In this document: one piece after another, positions 6,999 to 14,987 of the stretch
Position numbering within the stretch: position 1 is the stretch's first letter
How the letters are laid out: the number at the start of each line of letters is the position of its first letter
NCBI GenBank assembly: GCA_003232015.1
Contig: QIKU01000125.1
Coordinates: 1-21,300, forward strand
Length of the DNA stretch: 21,300 bases
Source of the DNA: Gammaproteobacteria bacterium
Lineage (GTDB): Bacteria; Pseudomonadota; Gammaproteobacteria; UBA6429
Reading direction: 5' to 3'
Position numbers and translations under genes: made by a program
The notes under the pieces: generated by a model
What the model saw: only the letters and a program-made list of their open reading frames with translations
Told to the model about the DNA's origin: nothing
Database searches by the model: none

Positions 6999-7771
6999 CG
7001 GTAACCGAGTCAGGCGAAGGGCCGCCACTGGTTTTACTTCATGGCTGGGGATTGCACAGCGGTGTATGGCAAAGCATCTTGCCTGAATTAGATAAGCTGT
7101 TTCATTGTTATGCAGTGGATATGCTTGGTCATGGTGAATCACAGGCAATTAATAATGAATCTTTTGATTTAAACAATATGCGTAAAGCACTGCATGCACT
7201 TATTAATAGCATTGAGTCCGACAGTATTATTTTAGCTGGCTGGTCGTTAGGTGGGCTAGTTGCGATGGATTACTTAAATCACTTCCCCGCTAAGATAAAA
7301 AAATTAATTTTAATAACCACGAATGCCTGTTTTTGTAAGCAACTCGATTGGCCGCACGGTTTAGATACAACAGTGCTGGATAGTTTTTCAGAGCAACTGG
7401 AACAGGATTATAAAAAAACAGTGGATAAGTTTATGGCACTACAAATGTTTGGTACAGACGATTACAGGCATGCACTTAAAGTGTTAAAAAGTTCAATAGC
7501 CAGTCACCCTGCGCCCTCAATGCAGGCTTTACGTAGTGGTCTGGATATTTTAAAAACAACGGATCTGCGAGAAAAACTATATGCACTACCTCAACCGACT
7601 TTGATGGTAAGCGGTGAACATGACAGGCTTATTCCGTATCAGGCTGCAGAGGCAATGCAGGTTTTATTTGGCCGTGCACAAAGTACAATGATTAAAGGTG
7701 CCGGTCATGCACCTTTTATTTCGCACCCGCGTGAATTTATGCAGGCCGTCAAAGAGTTTAGTTATGGTTAA
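6992..7771 (+). CDS. bioH: Pimeloyl-ACP methyl ester esterase
   Basis: Alpha/beta hydrolase that removes the methyl group from pimeloyl-ACP methyl ester, ending the BioC-BioH route to the pimelate moiety. It has 259 residues. The catalytic triad can be read as S85 (GWSLGG), D211 (SGEHD) and H239 (GAGHAPF), at nearly the same positions as in E. coli BioH. The oxyanion region is LLHGWGLHSGVW near the N-terminus. The ATG lies inside the last codons of bioF (7-base overlap), and the 3' end overlaps the likely bioC start by 8 bases, so translation is coupled. There is no signal peptide; it acts in the cytoplasm. Confidence 0.95.
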   Translation: MLAVTESGEGPPLVLLHGWGLHSGVWQSILPELDKLFHCYAVDMLGHGESQAINNESFDLNNMRKALHALINSIESDSIILAGWSLGGLVAMDYLNHFPAKIKKLILITTNACFCKQLDWPHGLDTTVLDSFSEQLEQDYKKTVDKFMALQMFGTDDYRHALKVLKSSIASHPAPSMQALRSGLDILKTTDLREKLYALPQPTLMVSGEHDRLIPYQAAEAMQVLFGRAQSTMIKGAGHAPFISHPREFMQAVKEFSYG

Positions 7772-8624
7772 AGCAATAGAGCAGCCTATGTCTGAGCCTG
7801 ACTTTTATGTTGATAAAAGATTATTACGCTGTGCCTTTGAAAAAGCAGCGCAGACATATGATGAAGCTGCGATTTTACAGCGCGAAGTTGCAAGCCGGAT
7901 GTTGGAACGTCTGGATTATATGTTAATCGAACCACAGGTTATTTTAGATGCTGGGGCAGGAACAGGATATTGTACATTAGATGTTGCGCAGCGTTACCCT
8001 GATGTGCAGGTCATTGCGTTAGATATTGCTGAAGGCATGTTGCAGCAAACACGTAACAAAACAGAAGCTGATAATAATATAAGTTATATTACTAGTGATG
8101 TCGAAAAGATAGCCTTGGCTAGTAACAGTGTTGACTTAATTGTTTCCAGTCTGACAGTACAATGGTGTAATGATTATATAAAGGCTTTTACAGAATTCAA
8201 ACGGGTATTAAAACCCGGCGGTTGTTTGTTGTTCACTAGTTTTGGTCCCGATGCATTAAAAGAGTTGCGTCATTGCTGGCACAAAGTTGACAATGATAAT
8301 CACGTCAATAGTTTTATCGACATGCATCATATCGGTGATGCTTTATTACAGGCAGGTTTTAAAGATCCGGTAATGGATACCGAAACCATCACTATTACAT
8401 ATAAAGATGTTTACCAAATCATGCGCGATTTAAAAACCATTGGTGCACATAATGTTTTAAATGGTCGCCGTCATAGTTTAACCGGTAAAAAAAGATTACA
8501 GGCCATGGTGGCGGAGTATGAAACGTTTCGTTCTGAGGGTGTATTGCCCATGAGCTATGAAATTGTTTATGGTCATGGGTGGGCTGCTGCCGCCGAGAAT
8601 GTGAATGTTGACTTCTCGGTGTAA
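7764..8624 (+). CDS. bioC: Malonyl-ACP O-methyltransferase
   Basis: SAM-dependent methyltransferase that caps malonyl-ACP so that fatty-acid enzymes can build the pimeloyl chain. From the ATG at 7764 it has 286 residues. That start has AAAGAG upstream and overlaps bioH by 8 bases; M9 at 7788 is an alternative, while further upstream codons would add a non-family extension inside bioH. The family N-terminus AFEKAAQTYDEAAILQREV, SAM motif I ILDAGAGTGYCTLDVA, post-I VIALDIAEGML, ITSDVEKIALASNSVDLIVSSLTVQW and LKPGGCLLFTSFGPDALKEL match BioC. It is the last gene of the operon; bioD is not next but at 14032. Confidence 0.94.
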   Translation: MVKAIEQPMSEPDFYVDKRLLRCAFEKAAQTYDEAAILQREVASRMLERLDYMLIEPQVILDAGAGTGYCTLDVAQRYPDVQVIALDIAEGMLQQTRNKTEADNNISYITSDVEKIALASNSVDLIVSSLTVQWCNDYIKAFTEFKRVLKPGGCLLFTSFGPDALKELRHCWHKVDNDNHVNSFIDMHHIGDALLQAGFKDPVMDTETITITYKDVYQIMRDLKTIGAHNVLNGRRHSLTGKKRLQAMVAEYETFRSEGVLPMSYEIVYGHGWAAAAENVNVDFSV

Positions 8625-8675
8625 ACTTAAAAATATTAGCATCTATTAATATACTCGAACTATCTATAAATTTTA

Positions 8676-8703
8676 TTGCTTTCATTTATTAATTTGTTAT
8701 ATT
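8676..8703 (+). promoter_or_regulatory. Candidate sigma-70 promoter of the symporter operon
   Basis: TTGCTT (8676-8681), a 16-base spacer and TATATT (8698-8703) lie 113 bases before the first symporter gene. The surroundings are AT-rich, so chance matches are likely and the call is tentative. A transcript would start near 8710, just before a hairpin. Confidence 0.4.
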
Positions 8704-8711
8704 GGGGAGAT

Positions 8712-8745
8712 AATAACCATTGCACTAAAACGATGCGTGGTTATT
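8712..8745 (+). other. Hairpin in the symporter leader
   Basis: AATAACCA (8712-8719) pairs with TGGTTATT (8738-8745), and an inner GCA/TGC (8722-8724, 8734-8736) lies past a small internal loop. No T-tract follows, so it is not a standard terminator. It may be an mRNA-stabilising or regulatory stem. Its AATAACCA ends resemble those of the repeat at 10883-10963. Confidence 0.45.
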
Positions 8746-8816
8746 GTGAGTAGTGGCTCATCATTTTTTAACATTTGTTGAGCTAACAGTTGTCTAGTCA
8801 CCTGGGGAGTAATGTA

Positions 8817-9068
8817 ATGAATAATAATTCGGACTATTGGAAGGAGAACTTGCGGCTTGTTTCTATACTGCTTGTAATATGGTTTACCGTCTCATTTCTG
8901 TTTGGCATTATCCTGGTAGAACCTTTAAACACGATTCGCATTGGTGGTGTCGGGCTGGGTTTCTGGTTTGCGCAGCAAGGGTCTATTTATACGTTTCTGG
9001 TATTGATTTTTGTTTACACAAAAAAAATGAATACGCTTGATCGTAAATATAACGTACACGAAGACTAG
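8817..9068 (+). CDS. DUF4212 small subunit of a sodium:solute symporter
   Basis: An 83-residue membrane protein. YWKENLRLVSILLVIWFTVSFLFGIILVEPLN and LGFWFAQQGSIYTFLVLIFVYTKKMN match the DUF4212 family (putative sodium/substrate symporter small subunit). Two membrane spans are seen at about residues 14-34 and 50-70. It is always found next to a VC_2705-type symporter, as here, with 12 bases between them. The ATG at 8817 is chosen because GGGGAG stands 8 bases before it; an in-frame TTG at 8790 has no such site. The partner symporter probably takes up acetate or a related carboxylate, and how the small subunit helps is not known. Confidence 0.92.
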   Translation: MNNNSDYWKENLRLVSILLVIWFTVSFLFGIILVEPLNTIRIGGVGLGFWFAQQGSIYTFLVLIFVYTKKMNTLDRKYNVHED

Positions 9069-9080
9069 GGGAGACGCTCG

Positions 9081-10862
9081 ATGGATTTACAAACAGTCAC
9101 ATATATGTTTGTTGGTGCGACGTTTGCCTTATATATAGGTATTGCCTTCTGGGCGCGCGCATCAACAACGGGTGAATTTTATGTTGCAGGAAAAGGGATT
9201 CACCCTGTTGCAAATGGTATGGCGACGGCCGCAGACTGGATGTCGGCTGCCTCTTTTATTTCCATGGCCGGGCTTATTGCCTTTAACGGTTATGGTGCCT
9301 CGGTTTTCTTAATGGGCTGGACCGGTGGTTATGTTTTACTTGCTTTATTACTTGCCCCTTACTTACGTAAGTTCGGCAAGTTTACTGTACCGGAGTTTAT
9401 CGGTGAACGTTATTATTCACGTACTGCGCGTGTGGTGGCGGTTATCTGTTTAATCCTGGCTTCGATTACTTATGTTATCGGTCAGATGAAAGGGATCGGC
9501 GTGGCTTTCTCGCGTTTCCTTGAAACGGATTATGACACCGGCCTTTATATTGGCATGGGTATCGTCTTTATCTATTCTGTTATGGGTGGCATGAAGGGTA
9601 TTACCTATACACAAATAGCACAGTACTGTGTACTGATTTTTGCGTACACGGTTCCGGCTGTTTTTATCTCGCTTAATATTACCGGTAACCCGATTCCGCA
9701 ACTGGGTATTTTAAGTACCATGGCGGACGGCAGTACGTATATGATGGACAAGCTAAATCTGGTGGTTTCCGAACTGGGGTTTAATGAATACACCACTCAG
9801 GTGATGGGTAGCAAACTGAATATGTTTGCCTATACCCTGACATTAATGATCGGTACAGCCGGTTTACCGCACGTTATTATTCGTTTCTTCACCGTACCTA
9901 AAGTGAAAGATGCTCGTGCAACGGCGGGTTGGGCGTTGGTCTTTATTGCCATTCTTTACACTACCGCACCTGCAGTCGGTTCAATGGCACGTTTGAATTT
10001 AATGAACACCATTCAAACTGGCCCGGTAGGCGAAGTAACAGCAAATCTTGAATACGATAAACGTCCGCAGTGGTTTAAAAACTGGGAATCAACCGGCTTG
10101 TTGAAATTTGAAGACAAGAACGGTGATGGTCGTATTCAATACTACAATGACAAAAACACGGACTTTGCCGAAAAAGCCGACTCGTATGGCTGGAAAGGCA
10201 ATGAAATGGTCAAGGTGGATCGCGACATTATGGTATTGGCAAACCCGGAAATTGCCAACTTGCCTAACTGGGTGATAGCACTGGTGGTTGCCGGTGGTTT
10301 AGCAGCGGCGCTTTCAACCGCAGCCGGTTTGTTACTTGCGATTGCATCGTCTATATCGCATGATTTACTTAAAGGTATGATTAAACCCGACATCTCTGAA
10401 CGTGACGAACTGATGGCCGGGCGTATTGCGATGGCCGGTGCGATTGCCCTTGCTGGTTACTTTGGTTTGCATCCACCTGATTTTGCAGCAGGTACGGTTG
10501 CGATTGCATTTGGTTTAGCGGCATCCTCTATTTTCCCGGCGTTGATGATGGGTATCTTTAATAAAAAGGTAAATCGTACTGGTGCAGTCGCCGGTATGAT
10601 AACGGGTATTAGTATTACCATGCTGTATGTGTTCCAGCATAAAGGCATTATGTTTATACCGGGTACTTCGTTCCTGGGGGGTATGTCACCTAACTGGTTC
10701 TTTGGTATCTCACCGAATGCCTTTGGTTGTATTGGCGCTCTAGCTAACTTTGCTGTTGCGATTGGTGTTTCTAAAGTGACCGCTCCACCACCGGAACATA
10801 TTCAACATCTTGTTGAAGATATTCGTATTCCTGCGGGAGCAAAGACAGCAGCAGAACATTAA
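9081..10862 (+). CDS. Sodium:solute symporter, VC_2705 type (ActP-related)
   Basis: A 593-residue inner-membrane transporter of the SSS family with many hydrophobic spans. The N-terminal signature ASTTGEFYVAGKGIHPVANGMATAADWMSAASFISMAGLIAFNG marks the sodium and substrate site region (helix 1 and 2) of this family. GLPHVIIRFFTVPKVKDAR and GLAAALSTAAGLLLAIASSISHDL are also typical. A hydrophilic loop at about residues 325-380 contains DKNGDGRI (345-352), which resembles a calcium-binding loop. This subfamily pairs with DUF4212 and is usually linked to acetate or other short carboxylates; the substrate here is inferred. GGGGAG precedes the ATG. A palindromic repeat separates it from the next gene. 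Confidence 0.93.
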   Translation: MDLQTVTYMFVGATFALYIGIAFWARASTTGEFYVAGKGIHPVANGMATAADWMSAASFISMAGLIAFNGYGASVFLMGWTGGYVLLALLLAPYLRKFGKFTVPEFIGERYYSRTARVVAVICLILASITYVIGQMKGIGVAFSRFLETDYDTGLYIGMGIVFIYSVMGGMKGITYTQIAQYCVLIFAYTVPAVFISLNITGNPIPQLGILSTMADGSTYMMDKLNLVVSELGFNEYTTQVMGSKLNMFAYTLTLMIGTAGLPHVIIRFFTVPKVKDARATAGWALVFIAILYTTAPAVGSMARLNLMNTIQTGPVGEVTANLEYDKRPQWFKNWESTGLLKFEDKNGDGRIQYYNDKNTDFAEKADSYGWKGNEMVKVDRDIMVLANPEIANLPNWVIALVVAGGLAAALSTAAGLLLAIASSISHDLLKGMIKPDISERDELMAGRIAMAGAIALAGYFGLHPPDFAAGTVAIAFGLAASSIFPALMMGIFNKKVNRTGAVAGMITGISITMLYVFQHKGIMFIPGTSFLGGMSPNWFFGISPNAFGCIGALANFAVAIGVSKVTAPPPEHIQHLVEDIRIPAGAKTAAEH

Positions 10863-10882
10863 TTTGTTTGGATAAAAAATAA

Positions 10883-10963
10883 ATAACCACGGCAGCACAG
10901 TGGGCACAGCGAAAGATATAAATTTTTTAAACGCTGTGCCTGCTATGCTGTGTCGAGGTTAAC
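10883..10963. repeat. Palindromic intergenic repeat (TAACCACG type)
   Basis: GGCACAGCG (10903-10911) pairs perfectly with CGCTGTGCC (10932-10940). The outer arms pair imperfectly from ATAACCACGGCAGCACAG on the left to GCTGTGTCGAGGTTAA on the right. Size and ends (TAACC...GGTTA) resemble the element at 5723-5797. It fills the gap between the symporter and the DUF294 gene and could form a long stem in the shared transcript. Confidence 0.65.
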
Positions 10964-10972
10964 ATGTAATAT

Positions 10973-12820
10973 ATGGAAATCGAACTTCTTGAAATTCGAA
11001 ATTTTATCAAGCGGTGTTCTCCGTTTGATGTGCTTGACGATTTTGTTCTTGATACCTTACCTGAAAAATTAACTATTCGTTATTTCCGGCGCGGCCACAC
11101 TTTTCCAGAAATAAATACGCAAGAAAAGAGTCTTTACATTATTCGTTCGGGTGCGATTGAATTTCGTGATCAGGCTGGCCTGTTAACCGACAAACTGGCT
11201 GAAGGCGGTATATTTTCGCAGCAATGTATTGCGGATAGCTCTGAGTCGGGTATTGCCGTTGAAGATACGTTGGTGTATCTGTTGCCGTGTGAGTTGCTGG
11301 CACAGTTGCAAAAAAACGCCGATGTTTTTAATCGCCATTTTAACCGCTCGATCAATGAACGCCTTCGTGATGCAGTAAAACACACCCATGCCGAGAATAT
11401 GCGCGACTTAAGTGCAATGAAGCTGGAAGTGAGTGGTTTAACCGACAGGCTGCCCGTTATTGTTGACCAGGCAACCAGCATTCAACAAGCCGCAAAAATA
11501 ATGACCAAAGAGCAAGTGTCGGCGATTCTGGTGACTTCCGATAAGCAACTTTGTGGGATATTAACGGATCGTGATATCCGTTCACGTTGTGTTGCAGAAG
11601 CAATAGCTTTGGAGCAGCCCGTGAGTTTGATTATGAGCACGGATTTAAAAACGGTAAAGGATACCACTTTATTATCGGAAGCCTTGCTTGCGATGACTCG
11701 CAAGCAGGTGCAGCATTTACCGGTATTAAAAAATAATGCACCAGTCGGTATTTTAACCACAGCCGATGTGGTTCGACATTTAAGCACCAGCCCGGCATTG
11801 ATTGCCACGGATATTGTTAAAGCAATTTCACTTCAGGCATTGGAAAGAATCAGTACGCGTTTGCCTGAATTACAATTACAGTTATCTTTGTCGAGCGCAA
11901 CAGCAAAGCACATCGGTGAGGTTATTGCCTCGATTACCGATGCAATAACCTGCCGCTTACTGGAGCTTGCTGAAGCACGTTATGGTACGCCACCAGTGAA
12001 GTATGTTTGGGCGGCAGGCGGTTCGCAAGCACGAAATGAACAAACCTCACATTCAGATCAGGATAATGCACTGATTATCTCAGACGAGTTTAAACCCGAA
12101 CATGCGGCATACTTTAAATCATTAACCCGGTTTGTCAGTGATGGTCTCAATGCCTGTGGTTATGTTTATTGCCCCGGTAATGCAATGGCAACCAATCCAC
12201 AATGGTGTCAACCATTAAATGTCTGGCAACAGACGTTTAGTCGCTGGATTAACAGCCCCGAGCCAAAGGCACTGATGCTGTCGAGTATCTTTTTTGATTT
12301 GCGTGCGGTGTATGGTGACTTTTCATTGTTGGAGGAGTTACAACATTCGGTACTTAAGCGCACTAAAGATAGCCAGCTTTTTATTTCACTCATGGTTGCC
12401 AATGCACTCACACATCAGCCACCGTTAGGATTTTTCCGAAACTTTGTGCTGGTGCAGGATGCGACACACAAAAATACCTTAAACCTAAAACAGCGCGGTA
12501 TTATTCCTATTGTTGATATTGCCCGGGTACTCGCTTTAAAAACAGGGATTAGCGCAATCAGTACAGTGGAAAGGCTTAATGCCGCTTTTGAGAGTAAAGC
12601 TCTGAGTGCAGAAATGCATGACAACTTGTTGGATGCACTGGAATTTATAGGCTCGTTACGTATTCGACACCAGGCCGAACAAATACGCACGGGTGTTGGC
12701 GTTGATAACTATGTTTCACCCAGGGAATTGTCCGGCCTTGAAAAAAGCCATCTAAAAGATTCGTTTGCCATTATTAAAACCATGCAGCAATTCTTTGAAA
12801 GTCGTTATTCGTCGGCATGA
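10973..12820 (+). CDS. cNMP-binding/CBS/DUF294 nucleotidyltransferase-like protein
   Basis: A 615-residue cytoplasmic signalling protein with four parts in order: a cyclic-nucleotide-binding-like barrel (about 15-130; SLYIIRSGAIEFRD), two CBS domains (about 155-275; ILTDRDIRSRC, ILTTADVVRHL), the DUF294 nucleotidyltransferase-like domain (about 300-440), and a helical DUF294_C region (about 470-605). The nucleotidyl-transfer motif is GGSQARNEQTSHSDQDNALI with D362 and D364, as in GlnD-type enzymes. Genes of this kind sit beside acetate/carboxylate symporters in many gammaproteobacteria and are thought to tune uptake or acetate use, but the reaction is not established. The ATG at 10973 has only a distant GAGG. 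Its stop overlaps the exonuclease start (ATGA). Confidence 0.9.
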   Translation: MEIELLEIRNFIKRCSPFDVLDDFVLDTLPEKLTIRYFRRGHTFPEINTQEKSLYIIRSGAIEFRDQAGLLTDKLAEGGIFSQQCIADSSESGIAVEDTLVYLLPCELLAQLQKNADVFNRHFNRSINERLRDAVKHTHAENMRDLSAMKLEVSGLTDRLPVIVDQATSIQQAAKIMTKEQVSAILVTSDKQLCGILTDRDIRSRCVAEAIALEQPVSLIMSTDLKTVKDTTLLSEALLAMTRKQVQHLPVLKNNAPVGILTTADVVRHLSTSPALIATDIVKAISLQALERISTRLPELQLQLSLSSATAKHIGEVIASITDAITCRLLELAEARYGTPPVKYVWAAGGSQARNEQTSHSDQDNALIISDEFKPEHAAYFKSLTRFVSDGLNACGYVYCPGNAMATNPQWCQPLNVWQQTFSRWINSPEPKALMLSSIFFDLRAVYGDFSLLEELQHSVLKRTKDSQLFISLMVANALTHQPPLGFFRNFVLVQDATHKNTLNLKQRGIIPIVDIARVLALKTGISAISTVERLNAAFESKALSAEMHDNLLDALEFIGSLRIRHQAEQIRTGVGVDNYVSPRELSGLEKSHLKDSFAIIKTMQQFFESRYSSA

Positions 12821-13533
12821 TACGTTTAACCCATATTTATCAGTTATTGGGGAAAAATTTTGTGCGGCAGCGCTTGTTGGCAAAAGCAAATTCTCCGGTG
12901 ATGCGGCATTTTTTGAGCAAAGCATTCCCAGATAAAAAAGAATTTATTGCAGAGATGGTTATTGTTTCCCTTGATATCGAAACCACTGGGCTCGATCCCG
13001 ATAAAGATAAAATAGTCAGTATTGGTTTAGTAGAAATTAAGTACATGGGAATAAACCTGCAATCCTGCTGGCACCAGATCATTCAGACTAAAAAAAACAT
13101 TCCTGAACAAAGTATTGTCATACATCAAATTACTGACGACCAGATTAAAACAGGGATAAGTATTGAACAGGCCATGCCGCTATTGCTTGAACGTCTCAAA
13201 GGCAAAGTGATGCTGGTGCACAATGCAAAGCTGGAACTGGGGTTTATAAATAAAATATGTCAGGCACTTTATGCAAGTGACTTTGTTATACCGGTTATTG
13301 ACACGCAGGCTCTTGCCCGGCGCAGCTTAGATAGACGCAATTCAGCTTACAATACGAGTGATTTACGCTTGTTTAATTTGCGTCGCGCACGTCATATGCC
13401 AGCTTATAAAGCACATAATGCATTGATGGATGCCATCGCTACAGCCGAATTATTTTTAGCAATGTTAAATGACATTGTGCCTCGCTGTGAAACTGACAAG
13501 GGCAAGGCGCGTCTGGCTGATTTTTTATCCTAA
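12817..13533 (+). CDS. DEDDh 3'-5' exonuclease family protein
   Basis: A 238-residue protein related to the epsilon proofreading subunit of DNA polymerase III. After about 45 basic residues, Exo I is SLDIETTGLDP with D53 and E55. Exo II is HNAKLELGFI, where E140 stands in place of the usual Asp. Exo III is HNALMDAIATAEL with H200 and D205. These residues bind two metal ions and cut nucleic acid from the 3' end. The gene is coupled to the DUF294 gene by a 4-base overlap and belongs to the symporter module; why a nuclease goes with carboxylate uptake is not known. Its TAA stop overlaps the TAG stop of the convergent gene, with no room for a terminator. Confidence 0.88.
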   Translation: MIRLTHIYQLLGKNFVRQRLLAKANSPVMRHFLSKAFPDKKEFIAEMVIVSLDIETTGLDPDKDKIVSIGLVEIKYMGINLQSCWHQIIQTKKNIPEQSIVIHQITDDQIKTGISIEQAMPLLLERLKGKVMLVHNAKLELGFINKICQALYASDFVIPVIDTQALARRSLDRRNSAYNTSDLRLFNLRRARHMPAYKAHNALMDAIATAELFLAMLNDIVPRCETDKGKARLADFLS

Positions 13534-13961
13534 TTGTTGTTGCGGCGTTTCTCGACAAGGTTTAACACACGCTCGGCTATCCTGAAAGAAAACGGGTAAC
13601 GATAAACGTTACCCCTGGTGGCTTGATAAGTCGCGGTGGCAAGCGAGATGACAAATATGGCTAAAATAATAATGGTTGCCAGTCCCATCATTTGCTGCAC
13701 ATCAGTAACCAGCACAAGATTCAGTGAAATAGCCAGCATAAATGCCAGGCTGATTAAAACCAGCCATAACTGAATACTGAACGCAAGATCGGCCGTTCGC
13801 AATGCAATTACGCCCACATCCGGCCGTTTATTACGAAAAATAAAATACAGAACCAGCGGTGCAAGGGTGCTGGCCATTGGATCTATAAATATCCCCGCCA
13901 GTGATACCAGGGGTGCGAGAGCCATATACTGGCGTTGTTTCTTATCATTGATTTTAGTCAT
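13530..13961 (-). CDS. DUF4870-type membrane protein
   Basis: A 143-residue inner-membrane protein with three hydrophobic regions (about 12-40, 58-82 and 90-112). The pattern LAPLVSLAGIFIDPMASTLAPLVLYFIFRNKRP, followed by IALRTADLAFSIQLWL and, near the end, TYQATRGNVYRYPFSFRI, matches DUF4870/Tic20-like proteins, whose role is unknown. It converges with the exonuclease gene, the two stop codons overlapping by 2 bases, and diverges from bioD, 70 bases away. The start ATG at 13961 has no strong ribosome site. The family call rests on the RYPFSFRI end and the membrane pattern. Confidence 0.8.
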   Translation of the reverse strand: MTKINDKKQRQYMALAPLVSLAGIFIDPMASTLAPLVLYFIFRNKRPDVGVIALRTADLAFSIQLWLVLISLAFMLAISLNLVLVTDVQQMMGLATIIILAIFVISLATATYQATRGNVYRYPFSFRIAERVLNLVEKRRNNN

Positions 13962-14031
13962 AATCTAAAGTCTACTTGTATTACAATGAATTTAGAATAG
14001 AAATTTTAGTTTGCTTTATGACAGGGATAAA

Positions 14032-14718
14032 ATGAAAAAAGGTTATTTTATAACAGGCACGGATACCGGTGTGGGGAAAACCCATTTTAGTGTTGGTCTG
14101 GTACATGCTTTGCGAGCACAGGGTAAAACGGTTGCTGTGATGAAGCCAATAGCCAGCGGTGGAAATTATGATAGTGGTGAATTGCGTAATGACGATGCAC
14201 AACAATTATTAGATGCCAGTGGCCTGGATATTCCCTATGAGCTTGTTAATCCTTATGTGTTTGAAGCACCGGTGGCACCGCACCTTGCTGCAGCAGAAAA
14301 CAATATTGAAATATCGCTTCTCTATATACTGGATGCTTATCAACAGCTCGCTGCAAAAGCAGATGTGGTGGTGGTGGAAGGTGCGGGTGGTTGGCAGGTG
14401 CCCCTGGCTGCGGGTACTGAAAAATTTAAGCAGTATTCAATGGCCGATTTGGCACAGCAATTAAAGTTGCCTGTCATTATGGTGGTAGGAATGCGACTGG
14501 GCTGTTTAAACCATGCCTTGCTTACAGCGCAAGCGATAAAAAGCACCCGGCTAAAGTTTTATGGCTGGGTAGCCAACACGCTAGAAGATGAAATGTTACG
14601 CTACTCAGAAAACATGAACACACTCAAAACTTTAATACATGAACCACTCGTTGCAGAAATTCCTTTTAACGCAACAACGCAATCCATTAGCCAATTTTTA
14701 CGCAAAAGTAATTTTTAG
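14032..14718 (+). CDS. bioD: Dethiobiotin synthetase
   Basis: ATP-dependent enzyme that closes the ureido ring of biotin by adding CO2 to diaminopelargonate. It has 228 residues. The P-loop is GTDTGVGKT (9-17, with K16), followed by K38 in MKPIASGG, DDAQQLL, NPYVFEAPVAPHLAA and VVEGAGGWQVPL, all BioD marks. The ATG at 14032 follows AGGGATAAA; an upstream in-frame TTG (14011) lacks a ribosome site. In many relatives bioD directly follows bioC; here it stands alone, 5.4 kb away behind the symporter module, and I see no BirA site before it. bioA is not in the window. Confidence 0.95.
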   Translation: MKKGYFITGTDTGVGKTHFSVGLVHALRAQGKTVAVMKPIASGGNYDSGELRNDDAQQLLDASGLDIPYELVNPYVFEAPVAPHLAAAENNIEISLLYILDAYQQLAAKADVVVVEGAGGWQVPLAAGTEKFKQYSMADLAQQLKLPVIMVVGMRLGCLNHALLTAQAIKSTRLKFYGWVANTLEDEMLRYSENMNTLKTLIHEPLVAEIPFNATTQSISQFLRKSNF

Positions 14719-14851
14719 TGAAAAAAAATATTAACAGAATTTTAATGTTAAGCCCGCTTAAAAAACAGGGTTTCTGTATATTTTTTAATCAGTGACATTT
14801 CCTAACTACTTGTAATTCAAGCCTTTAATTTTTTAGCCTATATTATAATAT

Positions 14852-14880
14852 TAATAATATACTATATTAGTATATTATTA
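14852..14880. repeat. AT-rich perfect inverted repeat
   Basis: TAATAATATAC (14852-14862) and GTATATTATTA (14870-14880) pair over 11 bases around TATATTA. It could be a regulator site or a cruciform. Chance is less unlikely than for mixed-base repeats because nearly every base is A or T. Confidence 0.45.
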
Positions 14881-14955
14881 TATGTTGTTGATCTATAAAG
14901 ATTTTTTTGAATTTTCGGTTGCGGTTCATATCCTGCTTGGGTACGATGCGCGTCA

Positions 14956-14969
14956 ATGATCTAGATCAA
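14956..14969. promoter_or_regulatory. FNR-like box 1 before coxB
   Basis: ATGATCTAGATCAA matches TTGAT-N4-ATCAA at 9 of 10 fixed positions and shares the same TGATCTAGATCA core as the perfect box at 1181-1194. It is about 240 bases before the coxB start. Confidence 0.55.
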
Positions 14970-14987
14970 TAATACCTGACTAAAATA

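Noticed and set aside
7698..7763. N-terminal extension of bioC
   Set aside because: It would add 22 residues unlike the BioC family, lying inside the bioH active-site end, with no ribosome site.
8790..8816. Upstream TTG start of the DUF4212 gene
   Set aside because: The ATG at 8817 has a strong ribosome site and gives the family N-terminus.
13977..13998. Possible promoter or BirA site before bioD (TTGTATTACAA)
   Set aside because: Only one weak half-site resemblance and no correctly spaced partner or -35/-10 pair.
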